Assembly (NCBI RefSeq): GCF_002116905.1
Contig: NZ_CP015118.1
Span: forward strand, 1,922,001-1,986,000
Direction: 5' to 3'
Source of the DNA: Piscinibacter gummiphilus
GTDB lineage: Bacteria; Pseudomonadota; Gammaproteobacteria; Burkholderiales; Burkholderiaceae_C
Length of the DNA: 64,000 nt
Below the pieces are notes generated by a model, which was given only the letters and a program-made list of their open reading frames with translations, ran no database searches and had not been told where the DNA came from. Position numbers and translations under genes: made by a program. The first letter of the stretch is position 1. Every line of letters begins with the position of its first letter. Below, in pieces: positions 46,301 to 54,781 of this stretch.

Positions 46301-48490
46301 ACGCTGTCGCACGGCTACACCTACACGCCCGCGGGGAAGGTCCGCACGGTCACCTATCCGAGCGGGAACGAGGTGACGCTCGGCTTCAACGCCGCGGACC
46401 GCCTCGAGACGATGGAGCTCCCGGGCGAAGGCACGATCGCCGTCACCTCGTGGAACTGGCTGGCGCCTGTGACGACGGTGCTGCCGGGTGGCGTGACGCG
46501 CGAGACGTCGACGGACGGCCTGCTGCGGCCGACGTCCATGCGGGTCAAGGGATCGGGGCAGCAGACGCTCTTCGATCTGGCCAGCAAGCATTCGAGGGTG
46601 GATCAAGTGCTCTCGAAGACCCTGACCGACATGACCACCAGCGGCGCGAGCCGGACCGAGGTCAACGAGTACGCCTATGACGACGAAGGCCGTCTGGTGC
46701 AGCACGTCAAGGACACCGGGGGCCTCTCCGGCCGCCAGACCGAGACGATCGGCTTCGATGCGGCCGACAACCGGATCCTCCACAGCGCGGTGTCGGGAAC
46801 CTGGGTCTACGACGACGACAACCGTCTGCTGCAACGCGGCGACGTGCGCTACGAGTACAACGCCGACGGCTACTTGAGCCAGATCCGCACCGGCACGTCG
46901 GGAACGCCTGCGTCGATCCAGCGCTTCCGCTACGACGCGCTGGGCCGGCTCGTGCAGGTTCGGGACGGGGCCGACCAACCGATCGCCGAATACGCCTACG
47001 ACCCGTTCGACAACCGCCTGGTCAAGGACGTGTTCCGTCGGAACGGGGCGGCGCTCGCAACCCCCGAACGTACGCTCTACGTCCACGGCGAGGAAGGCCT
47101 GCTGGCCGAGGCCGACGGAACGGGTGCGGTGCGGGCCGAGTACGGCTGGGACCCGAATTCCGATTGGCAGACGAACCCGGTGTTCATCCGCACGCGCGGG
47201 ACGGGCGATGCGGCGGACACCTTCCGCTACGCGTACTTCCACAACGACCACATCGGCACGCCCCTGCGCGCCACCGACAAGGCGGGCGTCGTCGTCTGGC
47301 GCGCGGACTACACGAGCGATGGCGTGGCCACGCTTGCGGCGGAGAACCAGATCGAGAGCAACCTGCGCTTCCCCGGCCAGTACCACGACGCCGAGACCGG
47401 CCTGCACTACAACCTGCGCCGCTACTACGACCCGAAGGCCGCGCGCTACATCACGCCCGACCCGCTGGGCATCGACGGCAGCTTCAACCTGTACGGCTAC
47501 GCCGGCGCGGACCCGATCAACCAGACCGATCCCACCGGCGAGATCGTGCCGGCCGTGGTCGCCGTGTGGCGGGCCATCGTGATCCTCGAGCGTGTCGTCA
47601 CCTTCGTGGAGGTCATCCGTTCCGGGTGCGTGGACTGGGTCGACCTGATCCCGATGGCCAAGATGCTGAAGCGGGTCAAGTGGGTCCAGAAGCTCATGAG
47701 GCGCTGCAACAGTTGCCTCTGCGGCAAGAACAGTTTCACCGCCGACACGCTGGTGCATGTCCAGGGGCCCGACGGCAAGCCCGCCACGAAGGCGATCGCG
47801 GACATCCGCGTCGGAGACCTGGTCCTCGCCAAGAGCGAGTGGAAGGCCGAAGGCCAGAACATCGACTACCAGGCGGTGGCCGACGTGTTCGTGACCCCGG
47901 ACCAGCGTCGTACGCTCGTGCGCATCACGTTCGAGGGCGGCGCCACGCTCACGGCCACCGACGGCCATCCGTTCCGCACCGAAGCGGGCTGGCGCGACGC
48001 GATCCTGCTGGCCCCGGGGGACCGCGTTCTGCTTTCCGACGATATCGGTGGTGCACCCCGTGTCGCCACGGTGAAGGCCGCCTCGTCCTTCGAAGAGCGG
48101 GTCACCACCTACAACCTGGAGGTGGCGAACTCGCACACGTTCTACGTGGGTGAGGATGCAGCGCTGGTCCACAACGGTCACGGTTCCTACACCATCCATT
48201 TCCCGGACGGCACTCGGTATCACGGTAAGGGTGACCGTGAGCGTGCCAAGCGTTCGGCTCGCCGAGTCGGTCGCGCGACCGGCAACTTCTGCGACAAGGA
48301 TATGGACAAGTACACGGATTGGATCGACTACACCGATGCCGCAAGTGATGAGGAAGCTCATCGTCAAGAGTTTGATCGGATTAACAAGGATGGTGGACCG
48401 TCACATCCGAAGCGGACGGGGGCGCCCGGAAAGCCAAATAACTGGAACAAGATCTGGCCGCCCGGTCACGCAGGTGGGAGGAGGCACTGA
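43382..48490 (+). CDS. Signal-peptide-bearing RHS/YD-repeat protein with HINT domain and C-terminal toxin tip
   Basis: A 1702-residue RHS protein. A Sec signal (about 21-45, ending THAAES) is followed by a Pro/Thr linker, an entry region and many YD repeats (about 330-1300). The RHS core is LRFPGQYHDAETG at 1328 to DPTGE near 1385. A PT-HINT autoprotease domain covers about 1451-1598 (NSFTADTLV to VHN). Beyond it, a 104-residue tip (1599-1702) holds GSYTIHFPDG and RYHGKGDRERAKRS, resembling a GIY-YIG nuclease. The core probably encloses the tip in a shell until HINT releases it. A Sec signal is unusual for RHS toxins of T6SS type. The tip DNA is AT-richer. ATG at 43382 is chosen; ATG at 43442 gives a shorter signal. 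Confidence 0.9.
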   Translation: MQVNEWWMEGSGALNRCARWMKRTLVTVACGGVAMLALVAATHAAESNNGLQVTLPNGYANVEVIDLVVYTPVGDVQWRRVWDGREWKFNPQWESLSQSWKNLTGNQTADTTAPTQTPSPTSPTSPTAPTVSASVDSPPPKESSCWVWVDEDWEPSTGTVVVGGETQVVAGPLLPARSTPFNRLMGEEGGGAEYAQPQRVSVDYATLCMGSSMATSQGVPDLEGIRRVNELYLGESGRYAFDNRSILEKKAVTQVPAIASSDVYARMARGETFSERQNNDKGYRWTDRGGSWVQYNTQGQVVAWGDRNGNTVWLVRDAQGLVRGALDTAGRPLYSLHYTGDRLTEVRDYPNPSNTLDMPQRSVSYAYDDKNRLSTVTNALGHVVRYHYDQGNNIVGIEDAEGRTESLKYAGGVVKQRTTPDGAVTDYLFEFDDVNKQFFSKISGPETAAGRYVEEHVHNRVGKMVRRTVNGRVDAEVRHDTGSRAETYVNARGFATTIRRDEFDQAVETVYPDGGRDRREYSAANLRLLRKVDPNGAVSEFSYDDKGNIARWVQGAGTPVSVTTRYETDAAGQVVKVIREGRTESNGTVTPDAELRLEYDIHGNLSKAIDPEGGVHGYVHDRGGYVRQYTDPLGRVVNYDVDKHGNLTRYTNALQSSIVVTTDKVGNLVRFRDSRGKDTTFTYDGMDRELSETDPSGATYTTAYDGYGATVHESDPDGRGQRLEYDAFQRLVRTMDAAKHTTTYGYQHDEALGTDRPSSLTLPARTQYPTFSELVRFDERERPTSRTFLNPTSTGVEGLVTSTKYDRNGNVTETTDAQGKTTFRAYDALGRPTSITNSLGKRLEFTWDTRSNLIAFKDFEGKVSSYTYDRANRMLTERSPLGQTKTYAYDAKGNRRSVTDPSGARVEYTYDAGDLPVRTDVFAAGASSPAFSYTFEHDLNGELVGWSDGTRSARLRLDDMGRLLSQSIDYGGTTLSHGYTYTPAGKVRTVTYPSGNEVTLGFNAADRLETMELPGEGTIAVTSWNWLAPVTTVLPGGVTRETSTDGLLRPTSMRVKGSGQQTLFDLASKHSRVDQVLSKTLTDMTTSGASRTEVNEYAYDDEGRLVQHVKDTGGLSGRQTETIGFDAADNRILHSAVSGTWVYDDDNRLLQRGDVRYEYNADGYLSQIRTGTSGTPASIQRFRYDALGRLVQVRDGADQPIAEYAYDPFDNRLVKDVFRRNGAALATPERTLYVHGEEGLLAEADGTGAVRAEYGWDPNSDWQTNPVFIRTRGTGDAADTFRYAYFHNDHIGTPLRATDKAGVVVWRADYTSDGVATLAAENQIESNLRFPGQYHDAETGLHYNLRRYYDPKAARYITPDPLGIDGSFNLYGYAGADPINQTDPTGEIVPAVVAVWRAIVILERVVTFVEVIRSGCVDWVDLIPMAKMLKRVKWVQKLMRRCNSCLCGKNSFTADTLVHVQGPDGKPATKAIADIRVGDLVLAKSEWKAEGQNIDYQAVADVFVTPDQRRTLVRITFEGGATLTATDGHPFRTEAGWRDAILLAPGDRVLLSDDIGGAPRVATVKAASSFEERVTTYNLEVANSHTFYVGEDAALVHNGHGSYTIHFPDGTRYHGKGDRERAKRSARRVGRATGNFCDKDMDKYTDWIDYTDAASDEEAHRQEFDRINKDGGPSHPKRTGAPGKPNNWNKIWPPGHAGGRRH

Positions 48491-48493
48491 GTC

Positions 48494-49390
48494 ATGCCGT
48501 CGTCTCATGCCCTGCCGGGAAAAGCCAGGATCCGCCATGTAGAAGGTGGGCAATCCACGCTCTACGTCGACGCACGGCACGCGCAGGCGTGTGCGGAGCT
48601 ATGGCGCGGCGGAGAGTTCACGACGATCGCAGTCAACGAGAACGAGAATCCGGAACTGAAGTCGCTCGACTTCCTAGAGGCATTCTTTCCCGTCGCGCGC
48701 CTGCATGTCATGTTGTCTCGCCGCGTTGACTTGAGCATCTTGGAGTCGGCCTCACTAGAGTGGTTCTTTTCGAACGACGGTTTCAATAGCCTGAACGATC
48801 TGTCGAAGTTCCCCGACCTGGAGATACTCGCCCAAGGTTGGAAGAGGACCTTCGACCCGAGTGGGGCTGGACCGTCATTGAGACGGTTGGCCTTGACCGG
48901 GTTCAGGCCGGAGGACGGTGGCTTGGGAGAGATGACACATCTTCATCAACTTAGTCACCTGTCGTTGCTGACCACCTCGGTGATCAGCCTGGATGGCTTG
49001 CAGGCAATGCCGTCGCTGCTTAGTGCGAGCTTCTGCTCGGCGCCCAAGCTCCGGGACATCTCGGCACTCGGCGACATGCGGAACCTTGAGGTGTTGCAGT
49101 TCGAGGCCTGCAAGTCGCTGGAAGGTGTTGCTGATGCGGTCAGAAGCCCGGCCTTGCGCGAGCTGGAGTGCACAAAATGTTCGGCGCTGTCGAGCCTGTC
49201 CTTCATCCGCGAGCTGCCGGCCCTTGAGACCTTCCTTTTTCCAGACACGGACGTCATCGACGGCGACATGAGCCCCATGCTCGATCATCCTTCGCTGAAC
49301 CGCGTGCTCTTTACCAAGAAGAAGCACTTCTCCATGAGCTATCTCGACGTCATGAGCCACCTCCGCCAACGCAAAGGGGAACCCCAGTGA
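48494..49390 (+). CDS. Leucine-rich-repeat-like protein, candidate immunity protein for the RHS tip
   Basis: A 298-residue protein with no signal peptide. From about residue 75 it shows irregular repeats of LRR type (LSHLSLLTTSVISLDGLQAMPSLLSASF, RNLEVLQFEACKSLEGV, ALRELECTKCSALSSLSFI). It begins three bases after the RHS stop and overlaps the next gene (GTGA), the standard place for an RHS immunity gene. Its base content is lower in G+C (34 of 60 at 48601-48660), like the toxin tip before it. LRR proteins occur as immunity or immunity-like partners in polymorphic toxin loci. Binding to the tip is inference. Confidence 0.75.
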   Translation: MPSSHALPGKARIRHVEGGQSTLYVDARHAQACAELWRGGEFTTIAVNENENPELKSLDFLEAFFPVARLHVMLSRRVDLSILESASLEWFFSNDGFNSLNDLSKFPDLEILAQGWKRTFDPSGAGPSLRRLALTGFRPEDGGLGEMTHLHQLSHLSLLTTSVISLDGLQAMPSLLSASFCSAPKLRDISALGDMRNLEVLQFEACKSLEGVADAVRSPALRELECTKCSALSSLSFIRELPALETFLFPDTDVIDGDMSPMLDHPSLNRVLFTKKKHFSMSYLDVMSHLRQRKGEPQ

Positions 49391-52300
49391 ATCTGAACCA
49401 GTTCCGCCGGTTCGGCATGACCCTGGTGGCGGTTGCAGCCATGTCTGGCACCGGTGTCGTCCACGCCCAGGAAACGGTCTGCGCCCGCGTCAAGATCGAG
49501 ATCAAGCAGGAACTCACGCTCGAGCGCCAAGCGTTCGATGCGGAGATGAGGATCAACAACACGACCGACACGTCGACAATCGAGAACGTGTCCGTCGTCG
49601 TCAAGGTGGCGGATGAAACGGGTGCTCCCGTCCTGGCCAGTGACAACCCGAACGATCTGAACGCGAAGTTCTTCCTTCGGCTGTCGCAGCGGCAGAACAT
49701 CGCGAACGTGGAAGGAACGGGCGCGGTTGCGCCGAAGACCACGGCCATCATCAACTGGCTGCTGATCCCGGCGCCGGGATCCGCCGGTACGTCGCCGCTG
49801 GGAAAGAAGTACTTGGTGGGTGCCACGCTGAAGTACCGCTACGCAGGTGAGGATCACACGCTGGACGTGTCTCCGGACGTCATTACCGTCAAGCCGCTCC
49901 CGCTGCTGACCCTCGACTATTTCCTCCAGCAGGACGTGATCGCCGATGACCCGCTGACGTCGGAGGTCGAAGCGATCGAACCTTTCACGCTGGGCGTGCG
50001 CGTGAAGAACAACGGCCTGGCTCCGGCGAAGAAGCTCAAGATCGAATCCGCCCAGCCTAAGATCATCGAGAACAACCAGGGCCTGCTGATCAACTTCAAG
50101 ATCATCGGCAGCTACATCAACGACGCGCCGGTGCAGAACTCCCTGCTCATCGACTTCGGTGACGTCGCTGCCAGCGGCACCGCCACCGGCCGCTGGCAGA
50201 TGGAGACCACGCTGGCTGGCAAGTTCACGGAGTTCACCGCGAAGTTCGCCCATGCCGACGAGCTGGGCGGAGCGCTCACGTCGCTCCTTCAGGCCACGAA
50301 TGCCCACTTCCTGATCCGCGACGTGCGCGTGGACCTGCCCGGCCGCGATGCCGTGCGCGACTTCCTCGCGCAGGATGGCGACGTCGTCCGCGTCTACGAA
50401 TCCGAAGGCACCGACACCGAGGTCACGAACCGCAGCAGCGTCGCCCAGCTCACCGCAGGCACCAGCGCCAACGGCACCGCCAGCTACCGCCTGCAGTTCC
50501 CCGCCACCGCCGGTTTCGCCTACGTGAAGCTGCCCGACCCGTTCAACGGCACGAAGGCCCTGGGCAAGGTCGTGCGGTCCGACGCGAAGCAGATGCTGCC
50601 CGAGAACGTGTGGCTGTCGAAGACGCGCAACCTCGACACCAAGCGGTGGGAGTACTGGGTCAACGTGTTCGACGTGAACACCCCGGGTGTCTATGAGAGC
50701 GACTTCCAGAACCAGGGCACCACGCCGCGCGCGCCGGTGCTGCAGTTCATCCCGGACCGCACGGTGCAGGAGACGAAGCAGGTGTCCTTCCTCGTCGAGG
50801 CGAGCAGCCCCGACGGCAAGCCGGTGACGATCACCGCCGCGCCGCTGCCGGCGGGTGCGACGTTCACCGCGCAGTCGGCCGACCCGGCCGCGCCGACGGT
50901 GGCGCGCGCGATCTTCGACTGGACGCCGCCCCAGGGCGCGGCGGGCGCGTACCTCGTCGCCTACACCGTCACCGACGGCACGCTGAGCGCCACGCGCTCG
51001 GCCACCATCACGGTGCAGAGCATCACGCCGCCGGCGGGGCCGCTCACGCCGACGGTGGTCGCGCCGCTCTCCGGCGCCCAGGTCACGACCCTGCGGCCGG
51101 TGCTGTCCGCGCAGGCGTCGTCGCATCCGCAGGATCCGACCACGCGCCTGCAGTACGAGCTGTACCGCGACGAAGCGATGACGCAGCTGGTGGCCACCGC
51201 GCTGCTCGACAAGGCGCCCATGGCCCCGGGCAACGGCGCCGGCCCGGTGCCGCAGCCCACGCCATGGACACTCGATGCCGACCTGTCCGACAACACCCGC
51301 CACTGGTGGCGTGTGCGGGCGTTCGACGGCACGACGTACAGCCCGTGGTCCCAGGCCGTGTTCTTCGTGAACCTCTACAACGACGCACCGGACCGGTTCA
51401 ATCTGGCGTTGCCGGTGCCGTCCGGCCAGGTCTCCGAACCGCAACCGCTGCTGAGCTGGTCCAACGCGGTCGACAAGGACGGCGACACCGTGAGCTACGG
51501 CGTTCGCGTGTGGGGCGACGCAGCCCTGAGCGAGGCGGTGGCCTCGGTCGACGGCGTGCCGGCCCATCCGTCGGGCACGAGCAGCTGGCGCCTTCCGGTG
51601 CCGGTGCAGGCGAACAAGACCTACTGGTGGCAAGTGGTCGCCATGGACACGCACGGCGCGCAGACCGTCACCTCGGCCCGGCCGTTCACGCTGGCGGGTG
51701 GCAACAGCGCGCCGACCGAGCCGGCGATCGTGTCGCCGGGCGCGGGCGCCGCGGTGCCCTCGGGTGACCCGTTGCTGGTGGTGGCCAATGCCACCGACGC
51801 GGACGGGGACCTCATCACGTACGTGTTCGAGGTGGACACCGTGCCGTCGTTTGATTCGGGTGCGAAACGGTCGTCCGCCGAGGTGGTGCAGCAGGCGGGA
51901 GGCACCACGTCTTGGCGCGTCGCCGGTCTGGTGGAGAACACCCGCTACCACTGGCGCGTGAAGGCGCAGGACGGCCGCTCGGAGTCGGTCTGGGTCACGT
52001 CGACCTTCATCGTCAACGCGGTGAACGATCCGCCCACCGTCCCCACCGCGGCCAACCCGGGGCAGGGCGCCTGGGTCTCGTCGGTGACGCCGCTGCTGCA
52101 GGTGAATCCGTCGACCGATCCGGACGACACGGCGATCGGCTACGCGTTCGAGCTCGCGTCGTCGGCGTCGATGAACCCGCTGCTGCAGGCGGGCACGTCG
52201 CAGACCACGTCGTGGACCGCGAGCGCGGTGCCCGACAAGGCCATCTACTGGTGGCGTGCGCGCGCGGTCGACCCGCACGGCACCACGTCCGCGTGGTCGC

Positions 52301-53334
52301 AGCCGGTGCAGTTCACCGTCAGCACCGGCACCTACCAGGACCCGACCATCGCCGTCACGGCGCCGGCCACGCCCATCGCTCCCACCGTCCAGGGCGACCG
52401 CAAGGTGGTGACGCTGGCGTGGACCGGCACGGACCACAACGTCGGGCCCACTGTCGCGCTGTACTACGCGACGAACCGGGACACCTTCACCGGCACGCTG
52501 ATCGCGGACGGCCTCTCCCAGGCGCCGGGCACGCACCAGGGGTCGCATGTGTGGGACGTGACCGACCTGCCGATCGGCACGTACCACGTGTACGCCGTCA
52601 TCTACGACAGCCGCGGCGTGGGCCGCGCGTGGGCACCGGGCGCGGTCGTGATCGCACCGGCGCAGGCCGGCACGGTGGTGGTGACCACGACACCGTCGCT
52701 GCAGACCACGGAGGGCGGCGGCACGGTGACCTTCCGCGTGCGCCTGGGCTCCGCGCCCACGGCGAACGTGACGGTGCCCGTGGCCAGCACGATGGTGGGC
52801 GAAGGCATCGCGACCCCGGCCGTGCTGACGTTCCAGCCGCAGAACTGGGGCGTGGACCAGACCGTCACGGTCACGGGCCAGTACGACTGCATCCCGGACG
52901 GCAACCGGGCCTACCAGGTGCTGGTGGGGCGCACGACGTCGGTCGATCCCTTGTACATGGACCTCTCGGGCACCCCCGTGTCGCTCACGAACGTGGACAA
53001 TGTGCAGAGCTGGGTGAACGCGACGAACAACACCAACGTGCGCATCTGCGGCGTCACGCTCAAGAGTGCGACGAAGGTCGACGCGACCACCTGGGAGTAC
53101 GTCATCGCGGCATCGTTCGGGAACTCGGGCACCGCCATTCAGGGCGGTACCGCGAAATTGGTCACGTTCCCCCCCGTGCTCACGGTGGTGGATTCGGAAC
53201 TGCAGTATGGTGCACTGGCACTCGGCGAGACCGGTCGGAGTCTGGACACGGTCACGGTGCGTTCGAAACTGGTGCTGCAGCCCTCGTTCTTCGAGGCAGG
53301 CGTCGGTTTCCGATGGAATATCACGACCCGCTGA
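49387..53334 (+). CDS. Large exported Ig-like/Calx-beta-type protein
   Basis: A 1315-residue protein with a signal peptide ending VVHAQ (about 28). The first 320 residues are CARDB-like (VRVKNNGLAPAKKLKIESAQPK). After about 430 come repeated Ig/FN3-like domains, several with an ATP/TAP-start and the HWWRVRA or YWWRARAVD strand (about 637, 735, 855 and 955). A Calx-beta-like domain (TTEGGGTVTFRVRL, about 1105-1185) and a C-terminal beta domain follow. The design is close to that of the 2114-residue protein. GTG at 49387 overlaps the stop of the LRR gene. It is probably a surface scaffold partner of the RHS system. Confidence 0.82.
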   Translation: MNLNQFRRFGMTLVAVAAMSGTGVVHAQETVCARVKIEIKQELTLERQAFDAEMRINNTTDTSTIENVSVVVKVADETGAPVLASDNPNDLNAKFFLRLSQRQNIANVEGTGAVAPKTTAIINWLLIPAPGSAGTSPLGKKYLVGATLKYRYAGEDHTLDVSPDVITVKPLPLLTLDYFLQQDVIADDPLTSEVEAIEPFTLGVRVKNNGLAPAKKLKIESAQPKIIENNQGLLINFKIIGSYINDAPVQNSLLIDFGDVAASGTATGRWQMETTLAGKFTEFTAKFAHADELGGALTSLLQATNAHFLIRDVRVDLPGRDAVRDFLAQDGDVVRVYESEGTDTEVTNRSSVAQLTAGTSANGTASYRLQFPATAGFAYVKLPDPFNGTKALGKVVRSDAKQMLPENVWLSKTRNLDTKRWEYWVNVFDVNTPGVYESDFQNQGTTPRAPVLQFIPDRTVQETKQVSFLVEASSPDGKPVTITAAPLPAGATFTAQSADPAAPTVARAIFDWTPPQGAAGAYLVAYTVTDGTLSATRSATITVQSITPPAGPLTPTVVAPLSGAQVTTLRPVLSAQASSHPQDPTTRLQYELYRDEAMTQLVATALLDKAPMAPGNGAGPVPQPTPWTLDADLSDNTRHWWRVRAFDGTTYSPWSQAVFFVNLYNDAPDRFNLALPVPSGQVSEPQPLLSWSNAVDKDGDTVSYGVRVWGDAALSEAVASVDGVPAHPSGTSSWRLPVPVQANKTYWWQVVAMDTHGAQTVTSARPFTLAGGNSAPTEPAIVSPGAGAAVPSGDPLLVVANATDADGDLITYVFEVDTVPSFDSGAKRSSAEVVQQAGGTTSWRVAGLVENTRYHWRVKAQDGRSESVWVTSTFIVNAVNDPPTVPTAANPGQGAWVSSVTPLLQVNPSTDPDDTAIGYAFELASSASMNPLLQAGTSQTTSWTASAVPDKAIYWWRARAVDPHGTTSAWSQPVQFTVSTGTYQDPTIAVTAPATPIAPTVQGDRKVVTLAWTGTDHNVGPTVALYYATNRDTFTGTLIADGLSQAPGTHQGSHVWDVTDLPIGTYHVYAVIYDSRGVGRAWAPGAVVIAPAQAGTVVVTTTPSLQTTEGGGTVTFRVRLGSAPTANVTVPVASTMVGEGIATPAVLTFQPQNWGVDQTVTVTGQYDCIPDGNRAYQVLVGRTTSVDPLYMDLSGTPVSLTNVDNVQSWVNATNNTNVRICGVTLKSATKVDATTWEYVIAASFGNSGTAIQGGTAKLVTFPPVLTVVDSELQYGALALGETGRSLDTVTVRSKLVLQPSFFEAGVGFRWNITTR

Positions 53335-53363
53335 CGCGGGCAGGGAAGGAAGGGGGAGGGGTC

Positions 53364-54218
53364 ATGTGGCAGAAGGGCATCGGGTATTTGACGATGGGGC
53401 TGGTGTTGCTCGCGGGCACGCCAGCGGTGGCAGCCACCAGCGCCTCCGCGAGTTTTTCGGGGTTGCGCTTCGAGCTCTTCGACCTCGATGCCGGTGACGG
53501 TGTCGACGCCGGCCTGACCTGGGGTTCGAACTCGGCCTTCTCGCAGGTCGATCGCCAGTTCGGCCAGGGCTTCGTGCCGGTGCTGCAGCCCGATGGCTCG
53601 CAGGCCTGGACCGTGAGCTTCTCCGACGTCGCCAGCGCCTCGGGCTTCAGCTTCTCCGACTTCGCCAGCGCGGCCGCGCTGAACGGCGGCGCGGCGGGCA
53701 CTGGCAACGGCGGGGTCTCCGCGTCGGCCGGCACCGCCGGCGGCGAGCGCTTCGACGTGCTGGCCTACCTGGCCGGTGATTTCATCCTGTCGGCCAACAC
53801 CGAACTGCGGGTCACGGGATTCGCGGTGTCCTCCGTCTCCGGCGGCAGCAGCGCGTCCGCGGACGTGCCGGACGGTGTCACGCTGGCCGATGGCGAGGCG
53901 TATTCGTCGGCCAACGCGTACCTCGACATCTCGTTGTCCGGGCAGTCGTTCAACCAGGTGCTGAGCGGCAGCAACCAGCTGCCGGGCATGGGCCCGAGCG
54001 GTGCCTATGCCAACAGCGCCAACGCGTCGTTCAGCCTCGTGCTGCGGAACGAAGGCGCGTCGTCCCTCGACGGGTACTTCCAGGCCCTGGCGCAGTCCTC
54101 GGTGATGCAACTGGCCAATGTGCCGGTGACGCCCGCGGTGCCCGAGCCGGCCGCCTGGCTGACGATGTCAGCGGGCCTGCTGGCCGTGGCCGCGGCGCGG
54201 CGCCGCCGCAAGGCCTGA
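53364..54218 (+). CDS. PEP-CTERM sorting-domain protein
   Basis: A 284-residue exported protein with a signal peptide (about 1-24, ending AVA), a Ser/Ala/Gly-rich beta-structured middle, and the C-terminal PEP-CTERM signal: VPEPAAWLTM, a hydrophobic helix and RRRRKA (about 258-284). Such proteins are cut by exosortase and placed at the cell surface or in the exopolysaccharide matrix. No exosortase gene is in the window. The ATG follows a GGAGGGG site. It lies 29 bases after the Ig-like gene, so it probably belongs to the same transcript. Confidence 0.9.
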   Translation: MWQKGIGYLTMGLVLLAGTPAVAATSASASFSGLRFELFDLDAGDGVDAGLTWGSNSAFSQVDRQFGQGFVPVLQPDGSQAWTVSFSDVASASGFSFSDFASAAALNGGAAGTGNGGVSASAGTAGGERFDVLAYLAGDFILSANTELRVTGFAVSSVSGGSSASADVPDGVTLADGEAYSSANAYLDISLSGQSFNQVLSGSNQLPGMGPSGAYANSANASFSLVLRNEGASSLDGYFQALAQSSVMQLANVPVTPAVPEPAAWLTMSAGLLAVAAARRRRKA

Positions 54219-54305
54219 TCCCGCACCGTCCGGCCCCGGCGTTCCGGCGCGCGTTGAACCCGCCGCCGATCCGCCGTGGAAACGATCTCGTCCGATGTCC
54301 AGACC

Positions 54306-54755
54306 ATGACCCGCAGTAACCCCCTCCGTCCCTCCTGCCGTGCACGCCGCGCCGCCGGCTTCACCCTCCTCGAACTCCTCGTGGTGATGGTGATCATCGG
54401 CCTGCTCGCCGCCTACGTCGGCCCGCGCTACTTCTCCCAGATCGGCAAGTCCGAACGCAGCACGGCCAAGGCGCAGATCGAGGGCCTCGCCAAGGCGCTC
54501 GACGCCTACCGCATCGACACCGGCCGCTACCCCACCACCGAACAAGGGCTCACCGCGCTGGTCACGAAACCCGCGGACGAACCGAAGTGGAACGGCCCGT
54601 ACCTGCAGAAGGCGGTGCCGAACGATTCGTGGGGCCGCCCGTTCGTCTACCGGTCGCCCGGCGCGACGGCCGCCGATGACTTCGACCTGCTGTCCTATGC
54701 CAAGGACGGCCAGGCGGGTGGCGACGGCGACGCGGCCGACGTGTCGTACCGCTGA
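54306..54755 (+). CDS. gspG: Type II secretion major pseudopilin GspG
   Basis: A 149-residue pseudopilin. The prepilin-peptidase site is RAAGFTLLELLVVMVIIGLLAAYV (key G-F-T-L-L-E with Glu+5), cleaved after Gly18. The GspG body has GPRYF, KAQIEGLAKALDAYRIDTGRYPTTEQGLTALV and a C-terminal calcium-site style region (WGRPFVYRSPG, YAKDGQAGGDGDAAD). It forms the piston-like pseudopilus of the exporter. ATG at 54306 is preferred; an in-frame GTG at 54276 would add ten residues. It opens the secretion operon 87 bases after the PEP-CTERM gene. Confidence 0.95.
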   Translation: MTRSNPLRPSCRARRAAGFTLLELLVVMVIIGLLAAYVGPRYFSQIGKSERSTAKAQIEGLAKALDAYRIDTGRYPTTEQGLTALVTKPADEPKWNGPYLQKAVPNDSWGRPFVYRSPGATAADDFDLLSYAKDGQAGGDGDAADVSYR

Positions 54756-54781
54756 CGCGGTCCGGCGCGGAAGGTGACGGC

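Noticed and set aside
43790..48367. A 1525-codon open frame on the minus strand opposite the RHS gene
   Set aside because: No family similarity; composition is that of an antisense shadow of YD repeats.
43382..48490. YD-repeat region as a CRISPR array or tandem DNA repeat
   Set aside because: The repeats are loose and at the protein level only; no regular direct DNA repeats with spacers are seen anywhere in the window.
48494..49390. LRR gene as a second secreted surface protein
   Set aside because: It has no signal peptide and is different in base content from the exported neighbours; its place directly after the toxin tip fits immunity better.
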